Assembly: GCA_003427395.1 (NCBI GenBank)
Contig: BFEA01000595.1
Coordinates: 156,784 to 218,782, forward strand
Direction of reading: 5' to 3'
Source of the DNA: Chara braunii
Lineage: Eukaryota; Streptophyta; Charophyceae; Charales; Characeae
DNA: 61,999 bases
Shown: piece after piece, positions 9,588-22,020 of the stretch
Layout: every line of letters starts with the position of its first letter
How positions within the stretch are numbered: the stretch's first letter is position 1
Notes under the pieces: model-generated
Seen by the model: the letters and a program-made list of their open reading frames with translations, nothing else
Database searches by the model: none
What the model was told of the DNA's origin: nothing
Position numbers and translations under genes: made by a program

Positions 9588-11625
9588 GACTTGTAGCCGT
9601 TTACGAAATGTTGTTGCAGGTCCTCGCCGAGGCCGAATGTGGAGTGCACCAAGGTGCAAAGATTGGGTCTTTGCGAGAGAGCATCCGCTGCCTTGTTCGA
9701 GGGGCCCGAAATATGCTTGGAGGTGAAGTTGAACAGGTCAATGAAATACATCTAACGACCGATCGTGCTGCTCACCGTGTCTTTCGTCTTGTAGTAAGTC
9801 AATGGATTGTTGTCCGTTGCCCACGTGAATCGCCGATGCTCGAGGAGAAAGTGACGCCAACGCCGAGGTACCGTGACGAAAACTAGCAGTTCCTTCTTCC
9901 TCGCATCATCAAGGGAATTGATGGGCGGCACCTTTTGGCTGAAGTACTCAACCGGATGCCAGTCCGTGCCGTCATGCTGTTCCAAAACCACGCCAATGCC
10001 GTAGCCGGAATCGTCCGTAGTTACTTTGGTTGGCAAGGTCGGGTCATAGATGCTCAAGACGGGAGCTTCAAGCAAGGCCGTCTTCAGCGTATGAGACGCG
10101 TGCCGGGCTTCGCCATTGAACTCGAAGGGCACCAAAGGGGCTGGAGTCGCGTCAATGGTGCAGCGATCTGTTGGAAGCTCTTGACGAAGCGCATGTAGTA
10201 TGATGCTAAGCTGAGAAAGGAGCGGACGTCGGTAGTACACGCAAGGTCCGACCAATCTTGGATGACTTGCACTTTGTCCGCGAGCGGATGAATGCCTTGC
10301 GGCGTAAGGTAATGACGCAAATACTCCAGCTCTTGCTGGGCAAACTCGCACTTGTCGTGGTTTGCCTTGTACTTGGCGATACGGAGCCGCTCCAAAACGA
10401 TGCGAAGGTGCTCGAGGTGCTCGGCCAGCGACCGACTATAAACCAAGATGTCATCAAGGTAAATGAGTACGGTGCGATCGAGCAGGTCGCGGAATTCTGT
10501 CGTCATAGCCGCTTGAAAAGTAGCTGGGGCATTGGTGAGACCGAATGGCATAACGATCAACTCAAAGTGTCTGTACCTCGTCTTGAACGCGGTCTTGTAC
10601 CGGTCTCTTGGCTGGATCTCGATCTAGTGATAGCCTGATTTGAGGTCCAACTTCAAGAAGTACTTGGCGCCGCCTAGTCGCTCGAGGACATCATCGATCC
10701 ACAGGAGAGGGCCGACGTTCTTGATCGTTTGCGCGTTAAGTTTTCGATAGTCGATACACAAACGAAGGTCCTTGCTCTTCTTACGGACGAAGAGAACGGG
10801 AGCACCGTATGGCGAACAACTAGGGCAAATCCAGCCCTTGGCCAAAAGGTCATCTAGATGTGTCCGAAGCACTTGAAGCTCCTCTTCGCCCATTCGATAA
10901 ATGCATCTGCGCGGAGGGACGACGTCCTCGAGAGTCATCCCGTGGCGTATGGGCTGATCCGGTACTATTCCGGCGGGAGTTTGGAAGACATCCTCATAGC
11001 TGTCCAAAAGCTTAATGGTGCGTGGGTCTGATGTGTCCGTCTTGGGTTGATCACCGGGTGGGAGGGCGTGAAGAAAACACATGCCCATCTCCTCGATGTC
11101 GTGCTGGCTGATGGATTGGCGAATGCTCGCCGCAGAGACCACGTGACAACCAATCGAAGGATGAGGAAACGACAACGTGCACGGGACGAGTTCGCCATAC
11201 CAATCACGAATGTGAAAGGTGCGTCGAAATAATTTTACCGGATGGCCTTCGCTGTGCAGCCACGACATGCCTAAGATCATAACGAACTTACTGTCCAAGA
11301 TGTCGAATGACATGGCCTCGCATGCTACCGGGGCAAAGTACACGGGCATGGAGTCAACGCAACAGTCGATTGACTTTTGTGTGTGACCATCGGCCAACGT
11401 GACGTGCGTAGGTTGATTTTTCCTTCAAACTTGCGGGCCAAGCCCGACGCGTGCCACGAAGTCTTGCCTGATATAGTTGCGAGTCGCTCCACAATCGATC
11501 AAGGCACTGCAGGTTGCCTTTCCGATCTGAGTGAGGATGTAGAGGAGTGGCGCGTCAATGTCGACGTACCGTTGCCTTGCGTGCTCGGCGGTCAATCTTT
11601 GCGAGATAGCTGCGAAGGTCGACAA
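9588..11625 (-). pseudogene. Protease-RT-RNase H of Ty3/gypsy element 1
   Basis: Read on the minus strand. The protease (11425-11625) has LIDCGATRNYI, where the active-site triad is D-C-G instead of the common D-[ST]-G, and [10 protein letters not shown] follows at about 11270. RT spans 11000-10100, with [23 protein letters not shown] and an intact YLDDILVYS catalytic box. RNase H (10150-9755) has the DDSGYGIG and KKELL acidic residues. Most lies in one frame, interrupted by TGA at 11425-11427, TAG at 10624-10626 inside the GYH-x-I-E-I motif, a frameshift near 10135 and TAG at 9752-9754 at the IGR-x-MYFID joint. The enzymes would have cut the polyprotein and copied the RNA; this copy is dead. 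Confidence 0.9.
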
Positions 11626-13697
11626 CCTCTACTCCGCCGTCCGTCGATGGAGGTGGTACTGCAACGTGCAAGTATTCGCGCAAATGTGCCATCAAGGCGT
11701 TGCAATGCGGTGTTGGCAAAGAACCGGTGGAGGGAAGAGGCAACCATTGGAAGTCCTCAACCGTCAACGGGTCGAGTTCCTCAAGACTCGCCCAAGTTGA
11801 TGGTTCCTCCGATAAAAGGGCTGGAGAAGCAACCAGTTCGTTGTCTGACGGCGGTAACACCGCGCATGCGCTTGAATCTTGCACGTTGAGAGGCTGGTTT
11901 TACGACGGGACTAGCTGGACAGCATGGTTCTCGAAGTCAATCCGAGAACTTGCAACTACCACGTCATCCCACGTCATCCCCGGACGTGAGAGAGACTGCT
12001 AGCAAGGCAGCCGAGTCCGGCGGACCGGAAAGTGATGTTGCTGCACTTCCCGCGGTGCTCAGTTTCCCGAGCTGGGACGCTTGACATTTTCCTTGTCCTT
12101 GTCTTGGCACGAACTAGTGATGTGTTTGGTGTTGTTGCACCATAAGCAGCACCCCCATTTCTGCCGTAACTTGAACATGTCTTCGGTAATTTCGAACTTT
12201 GTCTATGGTGACTGTCTCGCTCCATCCGCCGACGCTGTTTTCGCCTTGTGTTTTCCCCCACGGGTTCTTGAGCGTTGCGGTGGTATTGCCGCCGCCACAT
12301 CTCCGTCACTTGATGTTGAAGCGGCTGCATGGTCCTCACTATATCCTTGCTGGATCGTTGCTACGTGTTGCGTCCGTTGACCTTTGCTTTACGGTATATC
12401 TGTATTGGCGTGAAACATTCCCGTGAAGGTTGCTGGCCTTGAAACATGCGGAAGATCTTGTTCAATGCGTCACGTTTGTCGTTGTTGACAATGAACCAGG
12501 TCTTCCACTTCTTCTCGAAGTCCTCCCAAGAGATCTTGGTGTGGAGGGTGGCGATGGTGCACTCCAGCGTGACGTCCATGTGAGTCATGAAAGGTTGTGC
12601 CCCCCCGATGAGCTGGACGTAGAGCGCGTCAAGCCGCCGCACGGGTGGGACTTGATGTACGTCCGCCTCTGCGTTAAATGCCATCCACCACTGCATCGGA
12701 TCAGCCTTGTGGTAGTCTCAAACTTCTCAATCTTGAAGTTCGACATCTTCCATTCCTTGACGACGAAGGCCATTCGTTGTTGAACGTGGTCGCTGAGAGT
12801 CTGCAGCTGATTGCTGATTGTTGACGTCCCGACAAACTTGCTGATGTGGCCAAGGGATGCGACTACGTGGTTGATCTGTTCTTCGAGTTGCTTGGCTTGA
12901 GCGGCCAAAGCTGGGCTGCAGTCTGAAACTGCATTGCCCGTCGACGTAACTGCGGACAGTCGTGCCAACCCTGTGCTCGCATTGGTCTGCAGCTGATCGT
13001 TGATGGTCTGCTGCTGGCTGTTGGCGGCCTGCAGTGTGCTGTTCTCGGCCTGCAAGGCAATAATCTTCTAGTCCAGCGCCCGAAAAGTTGTTTCGTAGCG
13101 GATGAAGATCTGTTGCATGGCCATTTGTTCGCCTTGCTACCAATTGCACGTGTACAACAAATTTTCAATCAATACTGCTATGGCCTCCTTGGTTCTCTCT
13201 TCCTCAGTCGGCTCCTCTTGTTCTTCGGTTGCTTGAAAGTGCTGCTATCGAAGTAACCTGCGGTACGTAGATTCTTCGTTGGCGAGCTGCATTATGGCCT
13301 GGTAATGAACTTGATTTTGACTTGCCTCCATCTGCTTGCTGTAACCGTGCGGCTGCTGCAGCTTCTGCTACGGCCTGCTGACCTGCTGCCCCGGCCTCTG
13401 CCAGCTGGTGTTGAATCGCTTGCTGGCGGGCGCATCCTCGTCTTCCCATTTGCGAAGTTCTACTGCAGCAGTCTCCGTGTATAGTTCGAGACGTTCGAGA
13501 AACGCCAGTTGCATTTCATCTGCCTGCTGAACTGGCACGGGAGGAGTAACCGGCCTCTTGGGGCTATCTTGCGTATTGGCGTCAGTGGCCGCGACCATGG
13601 TCGTGTGTCGTTTCCGTGGGATCCGAGGTGATTTGGGATCCTGTTGGGGCTGAGTTTCCTTGGATCTGCGCTCAGCAAGTCGTTGACTGCGGTGCAT
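11555..13697 (-). pseudogene. gag of Ty3/gypsy element 1
   Basis: The segments run in transcript order. An N-terminal basic and proline-rich region lies at 13697-13368. A Gln-rich coiled-coil region (13055-12727) has heptad-like QAENSTLQAANSQQQ. The capsid-like domain (12783-12361) has PMQWWMAFNAEADVHQVPPV and SWEDFEKKWKTWF. A CCHC knuckle C-L-W-C-x4-H-x4-C is encoded at 12107-12146, and a linker to protease at 11884-11555. Capsid and knuckle would package element RNA. The pieces lie in several frames, so multiple frameshifts are present. The start near 13697 is the most upstream Met of the matching frame and is uncertain. Confidence 0.75.
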
Positions 13698-13880
13698 CTA
13701 GCATTCTTGGCTCCGTGTTGTAGCTCACGTGTCACTGTTGAAAGTGGCACAATGCTGACGGGGCCGGAGGCTGAAGTCCGCCTAACCGAGAGGGGGAGAG
13801 AAGGTAGGGGTGGGAAGAAGGGAGGGAGGCAAGCAATGCACAAACAATCCCTTCTGCCCTGACCTCGGATCTGACGCATA

Positions 13881-14112
13881 ATAATAAAAAAAAAATCCCC
13901 CCGAAAAATTTTGAATTTTGAAAGATTTAGTTAAATATTTAATTATTTAATTAAGTAAATTTAATCAGAAATACGAGTTAATTTTTTTTTTTAATTTGGA
14001 AAAAAATAAATATTTAATTAAAAAATAATTAAAATTGCAAAAATAAAATCGAATAAAGTTTAAATAAAATTAAACATTAATCAAAATATTTAATTAAATA
14101 ATTTCATAAAAT
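13881..14112. other. AT-rich spacer
   Basis: TTTAATTAAATA-type sequence with almost no G or C between element 1 gag and the truncated LINE RT. No LTR or gene is visible here. Confidence 0.6.
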
Positions 14113-15990
14113 TTAATCGGGAGAATTCAGCATCATTACGAGGACATATGACCAGTTGACCCGGTCATATGCTTTCTCCAAGTCCAAGAGGAGGACTGCC
14201 ATATCCATTTGGTTATCCTCAATGATATCAAGGGACTCGATAGCCGTGATAATATTATTGAATATGGACTTCCCCTTAATGAAGGTTGCTTGGTCATAAT
14301 TCACCAATTCCGGTAAGTAACGACCAAGACGCCTCGCCAAGACGTTAGCAAGGAGTTTGTAAGATACGTTCAGGATTGAGATAGGTCTCCAGTTTCGAAT
14401 TTCAAATTTGTCCCATTTTTTGAACAACACAGAGATTATCCCTCTCGACATGTTTGCTGCTAGTTTGCCTTCAACTAACACTTCGTTGTAGATTTCAACA
14501 AGACTGTCCCCCACCACATCCCAAATTACCAAGAACAGTTTCGTTGGCAATCCGTCGTCCCCTTGGGCTTTCCCACAGGCCATCGCTTTCAGAGCTTCGT
14601 GGGCTTCAACAGATGTTACAGGCCGATCGAGGTCTAACTTATCGCTCTGAGATATCTTCACAGTGGTGTTATTCCAGTGACTTGTGGACTTGTGCAGGTC
14701 GGATTTCACTGCCGCCCCTTGGAGGCGGGAAGTAAGGATGTCCCTGTAATACAGAGCAACATAGTCACGTAATTGTTTGAATCCTTTGGCTATCGGTGCC
14801 AATTGGTCAAACGGATGCTTAAGCTCTTTCATTGAGATCCTTGATTGACGGGGGAGAAGTTATGAAAACTCTCCTTCGTCATTCTGTCATGCACTATCAT
14901 GCCCTTAACTCGAAGTCTCTTAGTCCAAAGTTCTGACTCTTTGATTTCTTCCTCCTCTCCTTCCGCGAGGAGCCTCGCTCTTTCTTTGCCCTTAACTTTC
15001 TCTTAGACTGGGTGTTCCAACATACGAGCCTCTGCATACTCTATTCGTTTTTTAAGTACTTCAATTTTATGGCCTCTTTGGTATGCTGCCAATCGAGAGA
15101 ACACATTCAGTAAGTTGGAGAATACTCGGGAACCCGAGTTCCACCAATCAGCAGCTGAGGGAAAGTTTTGTACATCATATTTCCAATCCTGCTTGTATTG
15201 TTTCATCCAAGTCGCCAATCCCGGTACCTTCGGGTTTAACGTATTAAACCTGAACAACCCTTGGCCTCTTATTTCTTCCGAAGTGTGAATAGTAATTATG
15301 ATAGCTTTATGATCCGACATACAACCGGAAGATATTCCTGTCTTAATTACTGATTCCCATAAGGAGGATGAGGTCAAAAAGAAATCAAGTTCCTCTTAGT
15401 GATGCCTGTGTTTTCTCTGTAATGAGAGAGCCATGTGTACCCTGGGTGATCCGGATGGGACATCCGGAAGGCGTCCATAAGATCGAAGGCTTCCATCATA
15501 GTTATCAGACTGAGTTTATCGTTCGTTGATCGTGCCGAGGAGGCATCTAAAGTAGTGTTTCAGTCCCCTGCGAACACAAACTTATCTGCTTCCGGCACAA
15601 TCAATAACAACTCTTGGGAAATTTGTGTTCGAACCTTCCTGTCAACAAGAGCATATATAGAGATGATAACCCAATACGTTTTGTCAATAAAACATTTAAC
15701 CCATGCCCATCTACCCCATAGGTCTGCATAAAAATCTACCAACTGCATCTCTGTTCTTCTGTGGATCAAGATAAAAGTGCCTCCCTTCGATCCTATTGTT
15801 GGTGCCCATAGCTATGGGCCATCCCACCAGTTAGTAAGAGAGGAGATCTTTCTTTCAAACAATTTTGTTTCTTGAGGGCACATGACTTGGATGTTATTAT
15901 CGAACATCTAAGTTTTAAGTTTTTCCCTCTTAAATAGACCTGCGTTGTCGCCGAGACCCCGTACATTCCATGAACCGATATTTAACTTAG
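14113..15990 (-). pseudogene. LINE ORF2: AP endonuclease and partial reverse transcriptase
   Basis: The endonuclease starts near 15990 with NIGSWNVRGLG, then the QETK catalytic-glutamate motif near 15870, FAGD near 15560 and SDHKAI near 15315 (the conserved SDH histidine). RT (14832-14113) has NWRPISILNVSYKLLANVL and LLDLEKAYDRVNW, the latter holding the first catalytic Asp. At least two stops lie in the endonuclease (near 15925 and 15820), and frames change between 15560 and 15377 and between 15003 and 14832. The YxDD box is absent because the copy ends. It was once the nickase plus polymerase of target-primed retrotransposition. Confidence 0.85.
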
Positions 15991-16049
15991 CCACATATTA
16001 TCGTCCCCGCTGCATCGTTTTGGATCAGGGGGGTGCCTTGTGAGCCCGA

Positions 16050-17932
16050 TTGGCTCGGATTCGCCAACCAGGATTTGGTAAGCATCAGCTGAACGTATGG
16101 AGACATCAATTTTTTTTTCTCAGTAAACGACTATCGACATCGACCAGACACTCAACAGTCTGGAGCGGGGGCATCCCGATCTTCCTGAACTCACTCCTTT
16201 TGGCTTCGCCAAACCACGAGAGAGGAAGGAGACAGATGCCCTCTGATTCCAAATTATCAAGTTGACCTACGACAAGGCGTACATCCGTAATTGAGACAAA
16301 TAATTTGATACGCTTACCTCCGCCTTCCGGGCTGTCAACAGTTATGCGAGGAATGTCATATCTGGATGCTTCGAAACTGGAATCGATCTTGAATTGCAGT
16401 TCTAACCATGACAGCAATAACATAGGACATCGGCTGTTCGGGGCCAGATATGCTTACCAGTTGGGAGACCCCATCTGCAGCAACCCAGACTAATACTCAT
16501 AGGGCATTCCGGGCAACCGTGCAGAACAACGGGAGAATCCTGTTCTCCACTTGATGGATCTGTCCTCTGCCCAGGGACGTCGGAACCCTTCGTTTAACTG
16601 AAGAGCTGCCTTGGGAGTCTTCCGATCTTGACGAGCCGGACGCTTCGCTTCTCAATTCTCCTGGTATGACGCTTCCTTCCAAATCTAGTCGTCGTTATTT
16701 TCCAGGGTACTGGATCTCGGTCTCGGGATAGCCGAATGAGAAGCCCCCAGTCTCGGTTGAGCAGATGTCTTGTTCTGGAGGTCCACCCCCCCTGCTGTGT
16801 TGCCGGATCCAGTTGCTCCGCCCAATCCGTTTCCTCCCCCAGACACCGAAGATGCCGCTCCACCCCCTCCTCCCATCGGGGGCGGGAGACCTCCAGCGCT
16901 TGGAAAAACTCCAAGCGATCCTTGTTGGAGCATCATATGCGGGATGCCGAAGTTCATCGGAAACCCTCCTTGTTGAAAACCTTGATGTGTTGCCCATGGC
17001 ACAAACACATTCCCTGTCCAAGTGGATGGACCTTGAGGCGGATATGGCAGATGTGCTTGACCTCCATTGATCCCTTGAATTGAGGGCGAGAAAGATGGGT
17101 CGAACTGAGCAGACATGAACGGTTGACCGCCCATTTGGGCCTGCAGTGAATCAGAATGTAAGGCTGCCATCGAGGGGAACATCCCCAATGGGCCCATCGG
17201 TCCACTATAGCCTTGTGCATTAGATGATTGTTGGCCGTTGCCTTGAGTATGCTGACTCCGTACTCGTTGTTGCTGTTGTCATGAATTTCTTCGACATTCT
17301 GTGTCCGAGTGAAAGAAGGCACGACAACACCAACATCTCGGGGTTTCCAAGGAAGCCAACTTCACTTCAAGGTTGTCGCCCTCTGTTGTCTCGACCCATA
17401 GCTTGTCCTTCATGTTGGGATGTGCGGCTGGATCGAGATCAAACTTGATGTTGACCAACGAGGGCTTGAGACGGTCCGGCTTTGTGGGGTGTATTCGAAT
17501 TATTCGTCCTATCGCCTTAACAATCTGAGCCTCCAGGTAGAAGAAGGAATCCAGAGGAACTTGGACTGCTACCACCCAAAAGGAGAGTTCGTCTTCTTCT
17601 TGACGTTGCTCTCTTAGTTGGGCTTTAGACAACCATGGCTTGAATTACAGCTTGTATGTGGTTGCTCCAATTGAGATCTCGTCACGTGCCTTTGTGACCA
17701 TCCATGATGCGATTGCTCGGGCCTTCGCAGCGTAAGAAACAACATTGAGGCTCTCCACTTTTACTTTGCCGCTGCTGAAGCTACCGCCCTCAAAACTGCC
17801 GTCCTGAACCCTGGCGTCTTCGTACTCTCTAACTATATCGTCCTTCACCTTCTTAGGCAAGAACCTTGCCCCTTTCCGAAAAATCACAGTAATAGTGTGT
17901 TCCTTCAGCCATGCAATCTTGACACGATCCAA
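16050..17932 (-). pseudogene. LINE ORF1: RNA-binding protein with DUF4283-like domain and CCHC knuckle
   Basis: One minus-strand frame runs from 17932 to 16685, broken by TAA at 17645-17647 and TGA at 17279-17281. Residues encoded at 17932-17400 resemble the DUF4283 fold of plant LINE ORF1 (AWLKEHTITVIFRKGARFLP; ELSFWVVAVQVPLDSFFYLE). A zinc knuckle C-W-C-C-x4-H-x4-C is at 17294-17335. A Gly/Pro/Met/Gln-rich tail follows (17197-16685). Further C-terminal sequence at 16682-16106 is in other frames. ORF1 proteins coat the element RNA. Assignment is by fold-like pattern and position upstream of the endonuclease. Confidence 0.75.
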
Positions 17933-17990
17933 CGATTCATTAACTTTAAACCACTGTCGCCTGCATCGACGCGGGTCACCTAAAGTGTGA

Positions 17991-19735
17991 TGGGCACAAG
18001 GGTCCTCCTGACCATGTCACGCAAGACGCAGCACTGTTCAACTTGGACATTTAATGACGGGCGATGCCGCTCCGGCCGGGTGTGCCAGCTATACTTCCCA
18101 CGACTCCCTGCGACAGAACAGGGTGTCGAGGGGTATAACCTACCTCCACCTAAAGAGCTGTTACCATCTTTAGGCGGGCGTATCCCTGCCGAGGTAATGA
18201 TTCACATTGGGAAGCTTTTACATGCTGTGCAAGAGGTGAACCAGGCGAGGGCGTTTCGTCGTCGCTGCAACATAGAAAGGAAACGCCCATGCGGCAATAA
18301 TATGCGAAATGTGGCGTAGGGCGCTGAACTCCTAGGCTCACTTGTTTTGACGTGGTCTACGTGGTCGGCCAAAAAGGCTGACGACCCATAACTCTCCTGT
18401 CGGTAAGGAGAAGTCCTGCAATTATTATATATGGTTTGCGAATTTTCGTATTGGACAAATTCTCACGATGGACCTCCTTATTGAGCGACCTTACGACGCT
18501 TGTTTACCTGGGACCAAAGATGACCCTTAGGGTTTGGAACGATCCTTAGGGGCTACTAAGAGGCATCACGGGGGAGTTCCTTCGTGATGTTTAGATCCTC
18601 ATCACCATTTCGCCTTTTGCGTGTGGCGGTGGGTACCAGTCACCAGAAGCACCCTCTTCCTAGGGGCATTCTGGCGGATCGACCTAAGGATCGGTTCTTC
18701 TAGTGATGGACTGGATGTCCGACAACCGAATGCAAAAGAAGGATGCCTTTCTCTTCTTGAACTATCGGGTTGCACGTAGCCTGCCGTAGGGCCTGAGGCT
18801 GACCACGCGCTCTTGATCTGATCACATCCTTCCCTTTTTCACGACTATCCTATAACACTGACCAAGCCTCATTTTACTTTATGCCCTCATTTATTCTCTT
18901 AACTCCTTACCTTCAATTTTACTTTGATTTGGGCTTTCCAAGGTTACCCCACACCCATGATCGCATAATGTTTGAGAATAGTTACCGAGGGATGTTCGGT
19001 CAGATGCCCTCTCGCCAAAATTGAAACAAAACGCAAGTCCACTTTCACGCCTACATCCCGACACAAGAGACCAAACAAACATGCCATGCACTAAAGGGTC
19101 AACCTTTTCTCTTCAACCATTGTCCCAAACATCCCCGGACCGCTGGTGTTCTCACTCCATCCTTTCTAGTTCAGCGGCCCGATCCTTCGGTGGACATGTC
19201 TAAAGGACCTTTTTGACAGCACAAGGACCTTTTAGACGGAGCTATGACACGAGGGGTGGTACCTTACCAGGGTAAGGCCCGGTATAGGATGAGGTATCAA
19301 GGTGAAGGAGGTAGAATCGTCAAACCGACCTGTTATCTGGCGATAACAGAAATTGAAGTCCGGTCGAACTCCTCTTGGGAGCCGCGCTGCCGAATATCCT
19401 GTTACACAAGGTAGACAAACAATACAGCACATGGCTCGGGCACCTAGCCCATGTGGTCTCTCTGCATTTCCTTCCCTTCCTCCTTCACTCACCCCCTCCT
19501 TCTCCAATATAGTTGCTCAGTAATTGAGCTCATTTCCTCATCAACTACGCCACCTGAAGTTAATTAAGGCCTTCAAATATCCCTTTTAGACTCGGGTCGA
19601 GTGGAGTGTCGTTCGCCGCTTGGTTCCCAAGACTTTGACTTTTGTGTTAATCGGATGACTCATAGCTCTTCCTCATCACTTTCAGCCTTCAGACGTAAGC
19701 CCACACTTTTACTTGGTCACTAGTGACTTCTTTTC
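17991..19735. other. Probable LINE 5' region and flanking DNA, no gene
   Basis: There are no supported frames. It contains short inverted motifs such as GATCCTTAGG...CCTAAGGATC (18541 and 18683). It may include the LINE 5' UTR. Confidence 0.4.
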
Positions 19736-20400
19736 TGTATCGGGGCGTTGGCGGTTACCCTTATGTTCCAAGGCGTCGACGGCCTTCCCTCTGCCCAAGG
19801 CGTCGGCGGTGACCCTTCCGTCCACGGACTTCTGCGGCCACCCTTCTGTCATTGGCATTGGCGATGACCTTTCTACCATGGGACCTTCGCGGTTACCCTC
19901 CTGTCCTGAGAGGCGTTAAGGACCCCTCCCCTCTTCTATCTACCTTTGAACCCTAAAGAATAGTCCGGGGGTTGACACACCAATTGTCAACCAGACAAGG
20001 ACACCTGCGAGTGTCCTTATTGAGAAAACAATTGAGTTGCATGCATCGTAAAAATGCTTGGTTCGTCTTCACGTGTGAGCCAATACTTGGGGAGCTGGCC
20101 TCCCAGGCTTAGTCCTATTCTAACCGACTAGGACATCTAACTTAACCCGCGGCATCTCTTCACCAACACAAATTTAGAGATGTGACTCATGTCCAGTCCC
20201 TTCCCTTTTCTATTGACCAGCACAGGGTTACCCCTCAACCCGTAGGTTTCGGCGGTGACCCTTCTCATCCTAATCCTGACTTTATCCCTCATTGTCTAAC
20301 TCTTTTATCAAATCACCCTTCCACCCCAAGCTTGCCGGTTATCCTTCTACCCAGGCATCGGCGGTAACCCCTCGGCTTGAGGCATCGGCGGCAACTTGCT
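19736..20400. repeat. Degenerate ~29-bp tandem repeat, two clusters
   Basis: A GGCGTCGGCGGTGACCCTTC-like unit recurs at about 19744, 19772, 19801, 19830, 19855 and 19885, and again at 20249, 20332, 20353 and 20381. Spacing in the first cluster is near 29 bp. The clusters are separated by about 330 bp of unrelated DNA. Confidence 0.75.
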
Positions 20401-20497
20401 TAAACTATACACCCTTTCCTTTCACTCGGGCGCCCTCTCATCACTCACTCACCTCCTGGACCTTAACTGTTGGGCTACCCACCAATAGATTGGAGTT

Positions 20498-20567
20498 AAA
20501 AAAAAAAAAAAANNNNNNNNNNNCAAGTCAAAGTTATACATGTAAATAGTTACTATCTTCCAATAAA

Positions 20568-20600
<33 letters not shown>

Positions 20601-20612
20601 AGAAAAAAAAAT
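20498..20612. other. Assembly gap flanked by poly(A)
   Basis: Eleven Ns at 20513-20523 follow an A-run (20498-20512), and another interrupted A-run lies at 20570-20612. The gap size is probably arbitrary, and sequence or order across it is unreliable. Confidence 0.95.
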
Positions 20613-20623
20613 AAATCTCTCCA

Positions 20624-22020
20624 GTGCCCTCAAATGCACCGATGACTCGAGCTCTTACATTCTTGGTTGTGACATCAGCACTACTGGCCATCTCAGCAGA
20701 GATAGCACAGTTTCGTGGGCCTCTGAAGACGAGTTCAGTCCCCACTGCGGACTCAGCCTGGTCAATCCTGCCATTCAGGCGGAGTCACAATACTTCGCCC
20801 TCACGCGATCAGACACCACCTTCAGGGCAATCACCAGTCACTGAAATTGTTCATAGTGATGCCCAGTCAATAGTGGCAGACACAGTCCTCAAAAGAGGAG
20901 GCAGCAAAAACCCTGAGTGCAGGCAACAGTCTTCATCCAGGCCGCACCGTTGTTGTGGTCGGATATTCACCAACTTAGTAAGCCCCCTCTTCTTGGTCAA
21001 CAAGACAGCGTCTTCAGATCAGCCTTCAATTCCACCCGCTAGCATAGGCCTCAAGGTTGAGCACTGGTCTCGAGTTCGGCATGAGACTAGGACCATAGTC
21101 TGCAAGCCTTGGGCCACAGGCCGTGGTTTCGACACAGCAGTATTCAGATGCACGACACCAACTCATAACAGTTGCCTCAGGCAGTTGGTATACGTCAGCG
21201 GACTTTGAAGAGAGTGGTGGCCTCGAGAGCCACCCCGGCCCGTATAGTTCCGGCCTCCGAAAGCAGTCCTAGGTTCATTGCAGTTCGAGGTGTAGCAATT
21301 GCCTCTTGACTCAGCAGTTTTCCTCAGACCGTAACACCGGCCCTACCCTGATCAGAAAAAGCCGCAGGCTCACTGGCCAACCTCGACCCGCAACAGCAAC
21401 TTCAGGGAACAGCGGCCTCAGAAAATGGCTGAGCTGTCTCTCTACCAGCACAGGCTCTCTAAGAGCAGCACCGATGATCTCGCCAAACACTGTTGCCAGG
21501 CATTACCCCCATCTGCTTTGTGACCACAGTCGGGTGAGCCCAGGTGAACCTCCCTCCCTGCTTGATCCCTCTGCCTCCCATTCTTTCCTTAAGCCAGCTC
21601 CTCTTTCTTTCACCTCATACACAACCCCCCTCTCTGTCAATGTCGTTGCGCCCTCGCTGCTGGCAGTCGAATTCTGTTGCCCGCTTGCTCAAATCTGCCT
21701 GTTAACAGCAACTGAATCCACTACTCCTGAACACCATCCCTTCTTTTTCTATCGCTCCTCTCTCTTCCCCTCACTTCTTGCCTTCGATTCAGTCAGAGCT
21801 ATTTCGCTCATCTAAGGTGATTGGGGCTTGGGCTGAGGTCAGTATTCCAGCAGTTCAGGGGCTTAGCAACTGAGCTAAGCTCACTGGTGCTTGAACAAAG
21901 CCATCATAGAGGCCTCTCAACGTTGCTGCACCCGGCTAGATTCTCAGTCGGGCTCGGACCACTTTGTGTATGTATCTGGTTTACAACTAAGGCCACGTTC
22001 AAAACAATCATAGAAGATAA
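20624..22020. other. Unassigned region, long but unrecognised frames
   Basis: An open frame of 194 codons (20624-21208, +) and one of 169 (21306-21815, +) have Ser/Pro-rich, unrecognised products. The minus strand near 20620-20745 is also open. The region may be promoter or early exons of the candidate spliced gene downstream, or an unknown repeat. No function can be given. Confidence 0.3.

Larger units (their letters stand above)
4140..13880 (-). mobile_element. Ty3/gypsy LTR retrotransposon 1 (degenerate, with nested insertions)
   Basis: Domains on the minus strand run gag (13697 to about 11900), protease, RT, RNase H and integrase (to about 4722), which is the Ty3/gypsy order with integrase last. 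A polypurine tract and putative 3' LTR lie at the low-coordinate end. No 5' LTR or primer-binding site was found beyond gag; AT-rich DNA and a LINE fragment adjoin there. Two insertions interrupt it: about 354 bp at 5535-5894 and about 3.1 kb at 6487-9587. Stops at 9752, 10624 and 11425, and frameshifts near 10135 and 11600, make it inactive. The left boundary is an estimate from composition. Confidence 0.85.
14113..17990 (-). mobile_element. LINE (L1-type), 3'-truncated
   Basis: ORF1 (17932-16050) and ORF2 (15990-14113) follow each other on the minus strand. ORF1 has a DUF4283-like region plus CCHC knuckle; ORF2 has an apurinic endonuclease and then RT. The copy stops abruptly at 14113 in AT-rich DNA, shortly after the first catalytic aspartate region of RT, so the rest of RT, the zinc tail and the poly(A) are lost. 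Loss of the 3' part is unusual for a LINE, which normally loses its 5' end, and suggests later deletion or rearrangement. The 5' UTR probably extends beyond 17990. Confidence 0.8.
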
